Positions 34,246 to 46,195 of a stretch of 64,000 bases of DNA are shown here, piece after piece. The notes beneath the pieces were generated by a model. It made no database searches. It was given only the letters and a program-made list of their open reading frames with translations, and was not told the DNA's origin. Numbering within the stretch: position 1 is the first letter of the stretch; each line of letters begins with the position of its first letter. This DNA is from Limnanthes douglasii subsp. nivea. Lineage: Eukaryota > Streptophyta > Magnoliopsida > Brassicales > Limnanthaceae. A program made the position numbers and the translations under genes. The stretch spans positions 268,654,770-268,718,769 of the forward strand of contig JAUPFV010000002.1 of assembly GCA_036936605.1 (NCBI GenBank), in the 5' to 3' direction.

Positions 34246-34463
34246 CCAGCCCCGAAAGGGGTAGCCGAGTTGGTGGAGTAAGGCATGCTTGTACCAAAGG
34301 TCATGAGTTTGAGTCCTTTTACAAACGCTTTCTTGGCTGAGCCTGTCATCTTGTGTGGTTTACATTCTTGCATTGGTTTGCAGACTATTGCGTCAGACTG
34401 AGAGTTTACCCTGTACGCACTCGTTGAGTAGCGGCGGCGGGTTTCCTCCGAAAAAAAGAAAAA
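34246..34463 (+). mobile_element. SINE-e, full-length copy
   Basis: Starts 'ccagccccgaaaggggtagc' and ends 'ggtttcctccg' plus an A-rich tail. Flanked by perfect 12-bp copies 'aaaggttaagta' (34234-34245 and 34464-34475). Confidence 0.92.
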
Positions 34464-34475
34464 AAAGGTTAAGTA

Positions 34476-34667
34476 TCGTCCCAAAATAGGTAGCTTAGTT
34501 GGTGGAGTACGACATGCTATTAACCAAAGGTCATGAGTTCGAGTCCTTTATGTCACCTTGTGTGGTTTACCTTATGGCGTTGGTTCGCAGGCTATTGCAT
34601 CAGATCGAGGGTTTAACTTGCGCGCACTCGTTAATAACGGCCGCGGGTTCCCTCAAAAAACGAGAAA
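34476..34667 (+). mobile_element. SINE-f, diverged copy
   Basis: 'aaaataggtagcttagttgg' then 'gagttcgagtcc' and 'gtggtttaccttatggcgt'. The segment around the B box is shortened. It lies between 'aaaggttaagta' (34464-34475) and 'aatggttaagta' (34668-34679), the third occurrence of the same target word. Confidence 0.85.
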
Positions 34668-34810
34668 AATGGTTAAGTACCATTTAAGATCCAAAACTAT
34701 AACTATTATCCACATAAGATCCATATTTTTATGTTTCTCCGAGAAATACTTGTTTTAGACAAATATTTACCATTTAAGACCCACTAATACCCTAAATAAC
34801 CATACTCACT

Positions 34811-34822
34811 TATATAAAAGCT
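34811..34822 (+). promoter_or_regulatory. Candidate TATA box of MULE-2 transposase
   Basis: 'cttatataaaag' lies about 40 bp inside the candidate left end and ~700 bp before the first coding trace. The region between would be leader plus a first intron containing the repeated GATGCGAAAC word. Confidence 0.5.
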
Positions 34823-35169
34823 TTTAACACCCATACTTCACCTTTTGTTTACTCATTTTTTTTCTCTGTACGTGAAAAGAACAACGCTCTACTATTATAA
34901 GTGATGTTCAGTTTTTTACTCGATTTCTTGTTTTTTTGTTTCATATGACTTTAATTGTGTTTTTACTTGATTATGTGAAGATACTCAATTAATGTGTGTT
35001 TGGAAAATCGAATTTGAGTTCGAAACATCTGTTTTGGTTAGATCTATTTTCGTTCTTCACGTAGTCTGGAAAGTCAAATTTCCAGTTAGTTTTTGAGTTC
35101 GAATGTGCTAATGTAGTTTATTTATCGCATTGCAGTTAGTGTTTCGTTGATTTTAGTCTTCAGTATGTG

Positions 35170-37150
35170 TTTGTGAAATTTATGTTCGCGTAACACATTT
35201 TCTGGTTTTATCTGTAGGAGATGCGAAACATGTTTGTGCTGTACGTAATGATAGTTGCGAAACATGTATGTTTGTGGAATTGTAGATGCGAAACATCTTT
35301 CTGATAAATACGAAACATTCTTACAGATAGATGTGAAACATGTATTGTTTTATAGTGATATATGCAAAACATATATATTCCTTTGTACTGGTAGATCCTA
35401 AACCTATTTAGTGCCAGTTGTGAAACGTTTGTATTTTTTTTACTGATAACTGTGAAACATATGTATTTTTTACTGTAATGATAGATTCAAAATCTTTTTA
35501 TTTTTCTGTTTAATGCAGGTACGTTATGTCTAGTAGTAGATTATGTATTTTTAAACTAAATGGAAAGCTTGCAATTTGTGATCTCGGTGTATTTGCTGAG
35601 TTTGAAGATACGTTGGTTCGCTGTAAATTCAAATTTAGATACTCTTATGGTGATCTTGAAAACGTTATCTTAGGCTGTGATGGTGATTTAATTGCTTTTG
35701 TATCAGTTGTTGATAGTTTGGGTGTTTTGGCTGTTACTATTAAAGTTGAAGGTGATGTTATTGTGGGTGATAATATGAAAGAAATTGCTCAAAGAATTTT
35801 TGAAGCTTCAAATGAAGACATTGTTTGTGGAGAAACTGGTGAAACTTCTGGCGTTAATGTTATTTGTCACAAGCACAAAGCACTTGCTACTATTGGTTAG
35901 ATTAATGAAATTAGTGGTGTTGGGTCCTCCAACCATTTCCTGTCCAATAAGTAAGACATATACCAATGCAACTGAAGAAATCTATGATGAAACGAATAAG
36001 GGGGGGGGGGCGCAATCCCCAGTCGAAGACGGTGATGTAAAGATAAGTCTCGCCCTCCTCGGTGGTGTAGGTTTGGTCTCCTGCACGAGGCGCTCTAACT
36101 ATCACGTCATCGACTTGGGATTGCGACTCCCCCTTCTTCTTTTGATCAGGGATTTCTTTAGTTTCGTTGGTCCTACTCAGTTGACAACAAATGATTGGAG
36201 TCTTTGAAGAGGGTGCAGTAGGTTTAAGATTAATTGTTAGTCGGTTGGCTTTACAAGAAGGTTTTACTTTTAAATATTTGTATAAGAATAAACAATGAGT
36301 AACAGTTTACTGCATAAAAAAAGATTCAAAGGGCTTTCCTTGGAGACTATATGCTAAACAAGAGAGGTCTACTGATTTTTTTTTATAATTAAAAAGTATG
36401 TCTAAACTCATACATGTGGAATTGGTTTTAACAAAAAAAATAGAAAGCATTTTTCATCAGATTTGATTCCAAACGAAATATGTGTTTGTTTTAGAAGGAG
36501 AGTTGATGTTACAGCTACAAACGTGAAATCATTTTGAAAAAATGACTACGGTTTAGATATTTATTACCGTGTTTCATGGCTTGCTTTAGAGAAAGATAAG
36601 AGGGCTGTATATGGAGATAGTTCTACTTCGTATAAATTACTTAAGAATTATTTTAAGACATTGAAGACTCTTGATGGCAGTAATGATTACATACTGGAGT
36701 ATTCTTTGGTAACCAATGTTTTCAAGCGTTATTTCATAGCATTCAGTTCTTGTCTCTATGGTTTCAATTCTTGTCGTCAAGTTGTATTTATTGATGGAAA
36801 TTTTTTAACGAGGAAAAATAAAGGGTTCTACTATCTGCCATAGCTAAATATGGTAACAATGGTGAGTTTTGTTATCTATTGTTTTATATTGGAATAAATG
36901 TTATCATTCTTATCTTATATGTGAAAACATGCTTGGAGTAAAATATAATAGATGCGAAACCTTGGTATAACTAACTTGATAGATGCAAAACATTAGTGTA
37001 TCACTAAAGTAGTAGATGCGAAACATGCATGTCTCGTATGACATATGTGAAACATTAATGTATCCATAAAGTGATAGATGCGAAACACTTATGTCAAATA
37101 CGATAGATGTTATACGTACAATATAAGTAAATTGGTAGATGCAAAACCCC
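35170..37150 (+). repeat. GATGYGAAAC word cluster, MULE-2 leader and intron
   Basis: Repeated words such as 'gatgcgaaacat' and 'gatagatgcgaaac' occur at about 35220-35480 (leader) and 36940-37150 (intron between the two catalytic Asp blocks), and not in the coding blocks. They are all on the plus strand. Confidence 0.85.
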
Positions 37151-38215
37151 TTGTAATCAATTATTTATAATATATTTGCTTATATATATTTGTTGCAGGA
37201 ATTTCCCTTTTGCATTTAGTATTGTTGCGGCTAAAGATACTGAGAATTGGTTATGGTTTTTGGAGATTTTGAAACCCCATTTTCCGGATTAGCAAATTAC
37301 ATTTATTAGTGATAGTCATTTAGGTATTGTTAGTGTTATATCTGTTATATTTCCAGATTTCCATCATGGATACTGTGTTTATTATCTTTTAAATAATTTG
37401 AGGCATTGTTTAAGGGCTACATCGACAACATGTAAATGATACTATGGTTCAACTGTTAAAAATATGCGCATATGTTGCTAATCAGAATTTTGTTTATTGA
37501 ATATATGGATGAATTTCTTAAACAATGAGGTGAGAAGGTTGAAAGTTTTTTTTTGATAATTTATCTCCCGACAAATATGTTTGTGCTTTTTTCAAAGGCA
37601 AAAGGTATGGTTTTATGACGCCCACTCCAGCTGAGTCTTTTAACAATCAAGTCAAACAATTTTGTGGTTTTCATATACTGGATTTAATTGATAGGATTAA
37701 AGTTTTATAAATGAGTCAAATTTCGAGACGTTTTGGTGATGCTGAACGTTGGACTAACGATTTGTCATCCTGAATTTGATAAAAAGTTTAAAGCTAATGT
37801 GGAAGAATTTCGTCCATGGATAGTTCATTCGTCTACTTCGCTTTTGCACGAGGTTTTTTGTGATCCTGTTGTGGTTGTTGACCTTAGTGTACGTACTTGT
37901 TCTTGTGGTAAGTGGAAACATGATTGTTTCCCATATGCTCATACTTTAGTTGCGTTATTTTATATAAATTGGGATCCTATGAAATATGTTGAGTTATGAT
38001 ATTTTGTAAGCTCTGATAAGGCAACATATTCATATGGTACAACTGCATTTAGTACTTTTGGTCAAGAACTTCTCCAGATCTACTTCCTCCAATTTTAAAA
38101 AGGAGAGCTGGAAAACTTAAGAAGAAACGAATTCCATCTAGAGAAGAATTAAGTATTCGATCTATAACGTGTTTTCGTTGTTGTAAATATATTCATAATA
38201 GATGAACATGTGTAG
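35526..38215 (+). pseudogene. MULE-2 MuDR-type transposase
   Basis: 35526-35900 is an open N-terminal segment (MSSSRLCIFKLNGKLAIC) not assigned to a domain. 36220-36380 (GLRLIVSRLALQEGFTF, KYLYKNKQ, YCIKKDSKGFPWRLYA) is the MuDR region. 36540-36840: YGLDIYYRVSWLALEKDK, YSLVTNVFKRYFIAFSSC, RQVVFIDGNFL (first catalytic Asp). An intron filled with GATGCGAAAC words follows to 37199. 37200-37430: FPFAFSIVAAKDTENWLWFL and TFISDSHLGIVSV (second Asp). 37733-37999 ends in a SWIM finger, CSCGKWKHDCFPYAH. 38100-38215: KRRAGKLKKKRIPS, then CFRCCKYIHNR, a stop, and TC, a CCHC knuckle. Several stops make it inactive. Confidence 0.85.
35999..36150. repeat. GC-rich foldback element inside MULE-2 gene
   Basis: A ~145-bp GC-rich island in AT-rich coding DNA. 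It begins with a 10-G run followed by 'cgcaatccccagtcga' and ends 'tcgacttgggattgcgactc' followed by CCCCC. The two ends are inverted copies over ~33 bp with a few differences. It may be a small MITE or foldback insertion. No clear target duplication was found. Confidence 0.75.
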
Positions 38216-38289
38216 ACACTTTATAAGATTAATGTAATTTTTGATAATTTTAGTTTTTTCTGACTTTTTTTCTCATAATAAAAATAGAT

Positions 38290-38710
38290 TGGAAACATTT
38301 TATTACCGAAGGACTTGATACATGTGAAACATTCTATTATATATGCACATGGTAGATATGAAACCTTTAATAACCAAAATAGATGGACTTGATAGATACA
38401 CAAATAAGCATTAACAAATTAACTGATTTTGCTAGATGCGAAACGTTGTATAACGAAATTCCTTTGTTTATGATAGATGTGAAACTGTTGAAAACCAAAT
38501 ACATGGGTTTGATAGATACACAACTTTAGATAACCCAATAGCAAACATTATGACAGATGCACAACCTTGGATAATCAAATATATTATATTGTGGTAGATG
38601 AGAAACATAGGATAACTAAATACGTTTTTTTGATAATTTCTAAACCAGCTCATAACTAACTATATTTTTTGTGGTGATAGATGTAAAACCAATGATAGGT
38701 AAAATACATG
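38290..38710 (+). repeat. GATGYGAAAC word cluster between the two MULE-2 genes
   Basis: About ten variants of 'gatagatgcgaaac' ('gctagatgcgaaacg', 'gatagatgtgaaact', 'gatagatacacaac') spaced irregularly by 30-60 bp, in the convergent gap downstream of the transposase. Confidence 0.85.
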
Positions 38711-39599
38711 GTTTTGATAGATAGATTAAAAGATGTACACAAACAGATAAATAAATGGATTAAGTTCATTATGAAAGAAGTGCAATACATAATAAGTTCA
38801 ATAAACCAAACACAAACTTAAAGAAAATTCAAAAAACAGAGTCTACATGTTCAAACTCTTATTGAGACTCTTTTTAGTCAGATTTTCCTTGTTCATTACG
38901 GTTATCAATTAACAAAAAACATAAATTTGCTCATACCCGTAGTTAAAACAAAAAAAACCAGAACCTTCCCCCTACTATCAGTCAGAGTATTCTTTTTCCT
39001 CTCTTCATCTTCATCTTCATCTTCATATTCTTCGTCTTTGTCTTCATAGACTTCATCTTCATAATTTTTGTGGTTTTGTTTTCTTTTTTCTTTAAGAGGA
39101 CAGAAATAAGATCCTCATATGGATCCTCTTCGTCTTCAGAGAACAGATCTTCATAATATTGTTATTGATAAAAGGAACTGTAATTATCATTAGAGATATC
39201 ATCAGATAATTCCTCTGTAGTTGTTTGTTTCCAGTTTTATTTTCTTTTAGGCGAACGAGTTTCAAACCGGAAATCACTGTAAACAGAGTTATCATCTGAA
39301 GAATAATTAAGATTTAGCATTTTTCAAAATAACAATTTATTTTTGTGTATGAGAACTCAAAGTATGAACTGAACTTTATCGGAATAGCCAAACTTTTAAA
39401 AAGTTTAAAAATTTAGAAGATTTTACAGTAATAATACAATATCTTGGTTGATATTCATAAGCTTTGTAATTAATGCAATGTACTCATGAGTACATACTTT
39501 TTGTCAAATCATGTAAGAAAATAGCCAGTCGAGAATTGATTTGACAAAATAGTTTAGAGATTGGTATAGTATATTAGTTACAAAAAAATAATACTTCTC

Positions 39600-40215
39600 T
39601 AAATGATAACTGGATGAAAAATAATTAAATCAGAAGATGAGAAACATTTTTCAACAAAAATAAGCACTAAAATAGATGTAAAACCTTCTTTACAAATCAA
39701 ATAATATATATGAAACACGTTTTTACATTTGTTTGATAAATGCGAGATAGAGTGACAAATGATATGGTAGATGCGGGACGCTCTATTTACATCTCTGATA
39801 ACTAAAAAGTTTAAAAAGTTGATAATTTTAGAAGGTTTGGCAGTAATAATATCTTTGTTGTTATTGGTTAGGTTTGTAGTTAATGCAGTGTAATTATGAG
39901 TATCTACTTTTTTCAAATCATATAAGTAAATAGCCAATCAAATATATTACTTGTTTAATTTTTGATTTGACATAATAGGTGGAAGATTCGTAAACTACAT
40001 TAATTACAAAATCATAAAACTTCTCTAATTAGAACATAAGATGGGAAACATTCACCAACAAAATTAATGACTTGATCTGTGCGAAACACGTTATACATAA
40101 TAAAAGTTAGATGTAAAACCTTGTTCACATTTCTGGTGGATGTGAAATGTTGTCTACAAACTAAATAGTAGATGTGAAACACTTTGTTTACATTTCTAAT
40201 AGATGCGAAACTTAA
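39600..40215 (+). repeat. GATGYGAAAC word cluster in Ulp1-like gene (3' intron)
   Basis: About eight copies of 'agatgtgaaac/agatgcgaaac' between the acidic tail exon and the catalytic exon, again in plus orientation, that is antisense to the gene they sit in. 'tagccaatcaaa/tagccagtcgag' flanks are also duplicated (39520 and 39930). Confidence 0.8.
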
Positions 40216-41469
40216 ACTTTTAGAGTTGGTTTTCTTTGAGATATATTGATTGTAGACAAACTTTAAAACAAATTTCTATTACAAACATTACGAATAAAAT
40301 TACAACATATATTACAAAACATCATTAATATTACAAAACATCATCCCAAACTCCGTTATTGTTGGTTTAATTACGAAACATGTACTACATTTCTTCTCTT
40401 CTTAGTGGTGAAATATCAGAAGTTTTATGTAAGTCAAGTATTCCATACAAACCATAATCTTTGAAGTAATCGCAAAACATTACTCCGCAATCAAGTGATC
40501 GAGGTCTTTGTTTAGGAATTTTTACTAGATAAATTACCTTTATGGTTGCTTCCACTTGTAAAATATTTTTGCGTTGGAGGTATTCAATCTGTAATTTAAT
40601 AGACATACAATAAATTAGATGATATATATATATATATATGTATATGCTCTATGGAATAATATTAGAAGATAGACACTTACTAATATTTCTGCAGTTTTTT
40701 TTTGTTGAATCTGGACGTTTTGGTACTGGGTTTAGATTTACTGATGTTTCATATTCGACATGTATTACCAATAATGTCCAATTGTTAACATTTCCATACC
40801 TGGATTTTGTTGAAGCGGAACAAAGATGAACGTTATGTGATGTCTCGTAGCTTATCGTCAACGTATAATGTTACATCCATATTTTGGTTTAGCATATGCT
40901 ACACTGAAGCAGTAATATTTAGAAACATTTTTTTTGATAAATTAATACGTGTTGTAAAGTATAATATTCTTACCATTAAGCTTCCAGATAAGTATGTTAC
41001 TGACATAAATTCTCCTGGACTTCTAGCAACATGTATTCGAAAATTGTGTTATTTAAGGGTGGCATACATATAACCGTTGATTAGCTGTGTTGTCAAAAGT
41101 GGAAGCTAAGAGTTTGTTAATATATGTAATGAGAAGCAAGGTAAACAAATTAAATGTAAATTTAACTTTTATCGTAGAGTCGATTTCATTTTCGTCTGCT
41201 ATCTCCATCAAATTACTAACAAAAATTTAGAACCTGGTATCTCTGGACATAACCATACTATTGGATCAGAATTGTTTTCTTATTTTTCAATCAGTTCTAA
41301 TTTGTAGTATTCATGTATGTCAACTGCATCTGTTAGTTTGTTTGTAAATGGCCATTCTTCTCTGGTAATTCCTTTGTTATGTATTTCTATAGAGATTTTA
41401 TGTTGAGTAGGATCCAAATTTAGTTCAAATGAATTCCTTTCATCCAACTCTTTCTGCACAAATGAGAAA

Positions 41470-42090
41470 CAATTGAAAACTGTAAGAGGAGATAGATGCG
41501 AAACTTTCAGAAATAGAATAGATGAGAAATAATGGAAACTACGCTAGATGTGAAACGTTTAGAAATACAATAGATGAGAAATAATGGAAACTACACTAGA
41601 TGAAAAACCTAAATAATTTTGATAGATGAGCACCTATGTAATTTCAATTGATGCCAAACCTATGTAACTTTGAAGATGAGAAACTAGTGAAATTAAACTA
41701 GATGCGAAACCTAAATAATGTGATAGATGAGAAACCTGTGCAATTATGTTAGATGAGAAACTTGTGAAACTATGCTAGATACGAAACAAGTAAAAATATG
41801 ACGGATGCGAAGTCAGTTCAGTATAATAGATGCGAAAATAGTGCAGTAATTTACTTTTTTCTTTTGTATATCCTTTTCAATTCTTATAATGTTATTCTCA
41901 GTTGCTATGTCTAAGTTATTGACTAATTACATTTCGATTTCTTGGACTTCGGAGGCATAATCATTTACAAAAAAAAACTGGACATTAGATGCGAAACACG
42001 TGTAAGAAAAATAGTTGCAAAACAAATGTAAATATAAGGCATACTGAATGATAGATGCGAAACATGTGTCTATTATAGATGCGAAATGGT
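41470..42090 (+). repeat. GATGYGAAAC word cluster, densest block
   Basis: Some sixteen copies spaced about 30 bp, for example 'ctagatgcgaaacctaaata', 'gatagatgagaaacctgtg' and 'gctagatacgaaacaag'. Between the 41460-41170 exon and the 42492 exon. Confidence 0.9.
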
Positions 42091-42526
42091 CTGTTATACA
42101 AAACCATCATACAAGTATGAACACAAACATTAAACATATAACAGATAATATTACAGTATTTAACCAAAAAAAGAAGATAATACACAAAAATATATATCTT
42201 TAAATACATAGGTTTTTTAAAACAAGTTTTGTTAATTTTGGGTTATCTGTATCACCTCTTTGTCCACAACATCATCATGGGTCACTATAGATTCCTCAGC
42301 AACATCTTTGGTCACTCCAGATACTTCAGAAATATTCTTGGTCCCTTCAGATACCTCGGCTACACTCTTGGTCCCTTCAGGTACTTTAGCAACAGATTCT
42401 TTAGCGACATAAACAACATCATTAGTATCTTTATCATGTTCTTCCATAACAACATTTACACCAGTAGTAATATCAGGATTTTGTTCCTCCATAACATTAA
42501 CATGAAAAGAGGTATCATCTTGCCTT

Positions 42527-43182
42527 TCAACCCTTGCTTTTACACCTCAACTTCAATATGAGTAACATGTTTCTTTTCCACAACAACAATAATTTCAGAA
42601 GTAAGACTATCAACTTGACAGGGGGATCATTTTGGTTTTGAAACTCAACATTAGTAGGAGTAACATGCTCCTTTTCAACAACGACAACACCCTTAGATGT
42701 AGCAACAACAACAACAACATCAAGCTCAACCGCAACAATATAGTCATCTTCAACCGCAACAACAATATTAAGACCCTGTTTTTCCATATCATCTTCATTT
42801 TTTTCTTGTTGCTGAGGTGGAACCATGTCTTCAACAACAATATTAGGTGTTTTTTCTTGGTTTTCGACATAAACAGCCGGGTTTTCCACAACAATATTAG
42901 GTGTTGTGTTTTTCTGATTTTATTCGGTGATTGTTGGGCTTGATTACTCAATATATTTCTTCTTGCATAAGTTTTTTGTTGTTCTTGAGTTGTTTCTTCA
43001 ACTTCGTCCTCTATTTTTAGCTTCAACATAAACAATTTACGTGTGTTTTTTAGGTCAATCTCAATGTCCATCTCTGCATCAATTTTCATTTGTGTAATGA
43101 TCTTCTTTTTTTCCTCGAGTTTCCTTTGTAGTTCTTCAATTTGTTTTTGAAATTTCCTACGTTTTAATTCAATTTGTTCCAT
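42527..43182 (-). pseudogene. Coiled-coil and acidic-repeat exon of the Ulp1-like gene
   Basis: From 43182: MEQIELKRRKFQKQIEELQR, then KLEEKKKIITQMKIDAEMD, a clear heptad-type coiled coil, continuing to YARRNILSNQAQQSPNKIRK. After a frame change (about 42889) it becomes an acidic repetitive region (ENPAVYVENQEKTPNIVVED). Pseudo-repeats of 'ntiVVE' type and an (AAC)n-rich microsatellite near 42694-42720 suggest slippage. A further acidic Thr/Val block follows at 42492-42232 (VAEVSEGTKNISEVSGVTKD). Confidence 0.6.
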
Positions 43183-43369
43183 ATTTCAATTGTTGATAAG
43201 TCAAAGCTCTGGCTGGAAACAGAGTCTGTTTGTTCTTTTGGTGGGGTTGGGGCTAAGGTTAGGGTTGGTGGTATGGCTGGGGTTAGGGTTGAGGATAGGT
43301 CTGGTGGTATGTCTGGCTTTGGGGCTGAGGAGTTGTTGTTAATTCTATGCAAAATAATAAGTCATGTAA

Positions 43370-43870
43370 AATATGCAAAACCTTTTATATAAAATGATAT
43401 ATGTGTAACCTTAACAAATTTGATACATATGAAACATAAATAAACGTGATAGATGTGAAACCTTTTCATATTATTTACACTAGATGTGAAACCTTATCAT
43501 GATATTATTCTTGATTGATGCACAACCTTAATAAGCATGATACATGTGAAATTAGATCTAAATGATAGTTGCAAAACCTTAATAAATATGATAGATACAA
43601 AATGTGAATTAAAAAGATAGATGCAGAACCTAAATATAATGATAGATGTGAAACGTTAATTAAATGAGAGATGCAGAACCTTAAGAAAACATGATAGATG
43701 TGCAACATGATTTAAATGATAGATACAGAACCTTTAGTAATCATGATAGATGCGGAACCTTTAGTAATCATGATAGATGTGAAACCTATATTTAAAACAA
43801 TAGTTGCAAAACACACTATGGCATTATGAATGCTAGATGCGGAACCTATAGTAAATATGATAAAAAAATA
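43370..43870 (+). repeat. GATGYGAAAC word cluster
   Basis: About seventeen copies, for example 'gatagatgtgaaacctt', 'gatagatgcagaacct' and 'gatagatgcggaacctttag', with 25-35 bp spacing, between two exon traces. Confidence 0.9.
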
Positions 43871-44819
43871 TTTTTACCTTTTCTTTTGCCAATAATTTTT
43901 TCAACTTTCTGTTTTCTATTGTGAGATGGTACATTCTGTCAGCAATATTGATTGGAGACTTCTTTTTTATTTTCTTTTGAGGTCTTTTTAGATTCCTAAG
44001 AATATGTGATACAGAATTCTCCTTTCTTGCAATAGGTGCACGTTATGTTTGTACTATCTTTTGTTTGTTTAGAGGACCAGTTTTACCGGGAAAGTTTTAT
44101 GTTTTTTCGCTATTAGTAGAATCTCTTGCACCTGGGTCACGGTGCGTACCCCAATGCAAACCATCATCATCTACGTTGAGGTTTACTTGTTCAAAATTGT
44201 GTGATGGAACATCATCATCTTCTTGAGGAATATAATTATTTTCTTCTTGTATTTGGAACTCTCCTCTAAATTGTTCTTTGTCTTATTTTGTGAGTTTCAA
44301 TTCTTCTTTCAGAATCTACAAAATTGTTAAAATGTTATAGTAAAGATGTGAAACTGGAACAAAAAACATAGCATAAATAAACCTGTTCATTTGTTAAGTT
44401 TTTTTATGGCTTTAACCAAATTTAAATCTATTTTGCGCTCAATACCCAGCCATTTGAAGCATCTAGGTATCTTGTTTTCAATTTTGATATTTTGACATAA
44501 TATTATGGGTTCTATGATGAATGGTTATATATTAACAATACTTTAGATACCATTTATTGACTAAATAATATTTAAAATAGAACAAAGACAAATACTAACC
44601 AATAAATGGGAAACACAACCAACTACTCTTCCAGGTTTAGTTTCATGACAAGCTAGTACATTTCCAGATGTAGAGAAAAACAAGGTGGAACAGGCTAAAC
44701 ATTATAAAGAGTATCACAACATCTTCTATTGCCTCTTGTCCAGGTGTTTTTTCTCCTTTATTTTTAGCATTCTATCAACAAGCAAAAGCATTTATTAAAA
44801 AGGATAAATGCAAAATCTA

Positions 44820-45140
44820 TGCTAATGTCAAACATATCTAATTGATAGTTGTAAAACCTATCAAAATGTGAACGCAGAGTTAAAAAGATAGATGCAGAAC
44901 GCATACAAATGCTAAAATGATAGATGTGAAACATGTATTGATATCAATTGATGCGGAACCTAGTTTTAATGTGAAACAAGTCTAATGTAATAGATGCGAA
45001 ACCTTTTAAAATGTGAAGTAGAGTAAAAAGATATATGCGGAACGTAATGAAAATTCTAAAGTAAAGCAGAAGTGGTGGATGAGTTACCTACACAAATGTG
45101 AAACAGAGTAGAGGTAGTAGATGAGAAACCTATGCAAATT
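44820..45140 (+). repeat. GATGYGAAAC word cluster
   Basis: About nine copies ('gatagatgcagaacgc', 'aatagatgcgaaacctt', 'tagatgagaaacctatgc') between exon traces at 44780 and 45180. Confidence 0.85.
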
Positions 45141-45649
45141 TGAAAACAATACAAAAATGTAAGAAAAATGGAATTGCATAACTTTATCAGTTTTTAGTGA
45201 TTGGTTTTGCTCCAATTTTATCAACTTTCTTGATGTCTTATCAGAAAAGTATTTCTTTGTTATCCTTGATTTTCTTTCGGCTTCAAATTCAGAAAAATTC
45301 GGTTCAAAACTCTTGTCTTGTAGTGGTATAATTTCATTTCCATGTTTTAAACCAAAGATGATCTTTAGTCATGGTTTGTAAGTCATCAAAACTTTTCACC
45401 CAACTTAATGCTTTGTTTTCGTCATCATAAATCATTGGTATATGCTCAATTACATCCCAGTGCTTTTTGTACGCAGTCTTCTTTGTTCGAAGATAATAGA
45501 CTGCCTTTAAAAGTGAGTAAAAGGGTGTTTTCTTTGCTACTTCTATATGTTATGGCCTCATTTTTGTCTCTTCCATCTGTTTTAATAATGCAAAGAGGCA
45601 TGACCTGTAAAAATATATTTTTTGTGCCATTTTACCTGTAAAAGAAATA

Positions 45650-46115
45650 AATGAGAAAAATAGATCATCTATGATAGATGCAAAATTCTTGGAAGTTAAA
45701 TAAGTGATAGATGTGAAATGGTATGCAAATTTGAAACTAATCTAAAATTGATAGATGTGAAACCTATGTTAATGTATATGAGCTAAAAAATTAATAGATG
45801 CGAAACATATGTTAATGTATAAGCACTGACACACTGGTAGTTGCAAAACGTATGTTAATCTATAAACAATACACACTGATAGATTCACAACCTACGTTAA
45901 AGATTAACCAATACACAATGATACATGTGAAACCTATAAAACCTGTAATTATGACAAAATGATAGCTGCGGAACCTATAAAAATGTATAAGCACCAACAT
46001 ACTTATAGATGCAAAACCTATGTTAATCTATAACCAATACAAACTGATAGATGCTAAACCTATATAAAAACCTGCAATTATGGAAAAATGGTAGCTGCGA
46101 AACCTATAGAAATGT
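45650..46115 (+). repeat. Higher-order repeats of the GATGYGAAAC word
   Basis: Here the word is part of a longer ~60-bp unit: 'gatagatgtgaaacctat' then 'gttaatgtataag', a variable part and 'acacactgata'. About ten degenerate units. It lies upstream (minus sense) of the first clear exon. Confidence 0.85.
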
Positions 46116-46195
46116 AACAAAAGCAGGTCTGAATTATAGTAACAATGCTATTTGGACACACAATTGCAGGTCGTTTAAGCAGTTACCATGAGCGC

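Larger units (their letters stand above)
39000..45650 (-). pseudogene. Ulp1-like (C48) cysteine protease gene, multi-exon and decayed
   Basis: Traces on the minus strand in order: 45640-45180 (IIKTDGRDKNEAITYRSSKE, later KSFDDLQTMTKDHLWFKTWK); 44510-44400 (IPRCFKWLGIERKIDLNL); 44330-43870 (EQFRGEFQIQEENNYIPQ, DDGLHWGTHRDPGARDS, MYHLTIENRKLKKLLAKEK); 43352-42230 (Pro-rich stretch, coiled coil, acidic Val/Glu repeats); 41460-41170 (LDPTQHKISIEIHNKGIT); 40861-40650 (NVHLCSASTKS, NNWTLLVIHVEYETS); 40606-40385 (KVIYLVKIPKQRPRSLDCGV, then MFCDYFKDYG); 39300-39000 (acidic tail). The Q...DCG block is the Ulp1 catalytic Cys region. The usual catalytic His-Trp appears as Asn-Trp. Ulp1 proteases process SUMO or related modifiers; the role in MULEs is unknown. 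Confidence 0.7.

Noticed and set aside
33432..34667. True tRNA genes suggested by A and B boxes
   Set aside because: The boxes sit at the 5' ends of 160-225-bp units with A-rich tails and target duplications, so these are SINEs; acceptor stems do not form.
39000..39070. (CTTCAT)n as a regulatory microsatellite
   Set aside because: Best explained as the coding repeat of the acidic C-terminal tail of the Ulp1-like gene on the minus strand.
42610..43182. 190-codon minus-strand frame taken as a whole protein
   Set aside because: Its first half is a credible coiled coil, but the second half (Leu/Met/Lys runs) is an off-frame reading; the real frame continues as the acidic repeat from 42889.
43240..43320. 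Telomere-like 'ggttaggg' words
   Set aside because: They are few and irregular, and translate on the minus strand as the Pro/Leu/Thr-rich stretch of the Ulp1-like gene.
1..46115. CRISPR-like pattern of short repeats with spacers (unit array, GATGCGAAAC clusters)
   Set aside because: The repeats are imperfect, spacing varies and there are no cas genes; the context is a plant transposon region.
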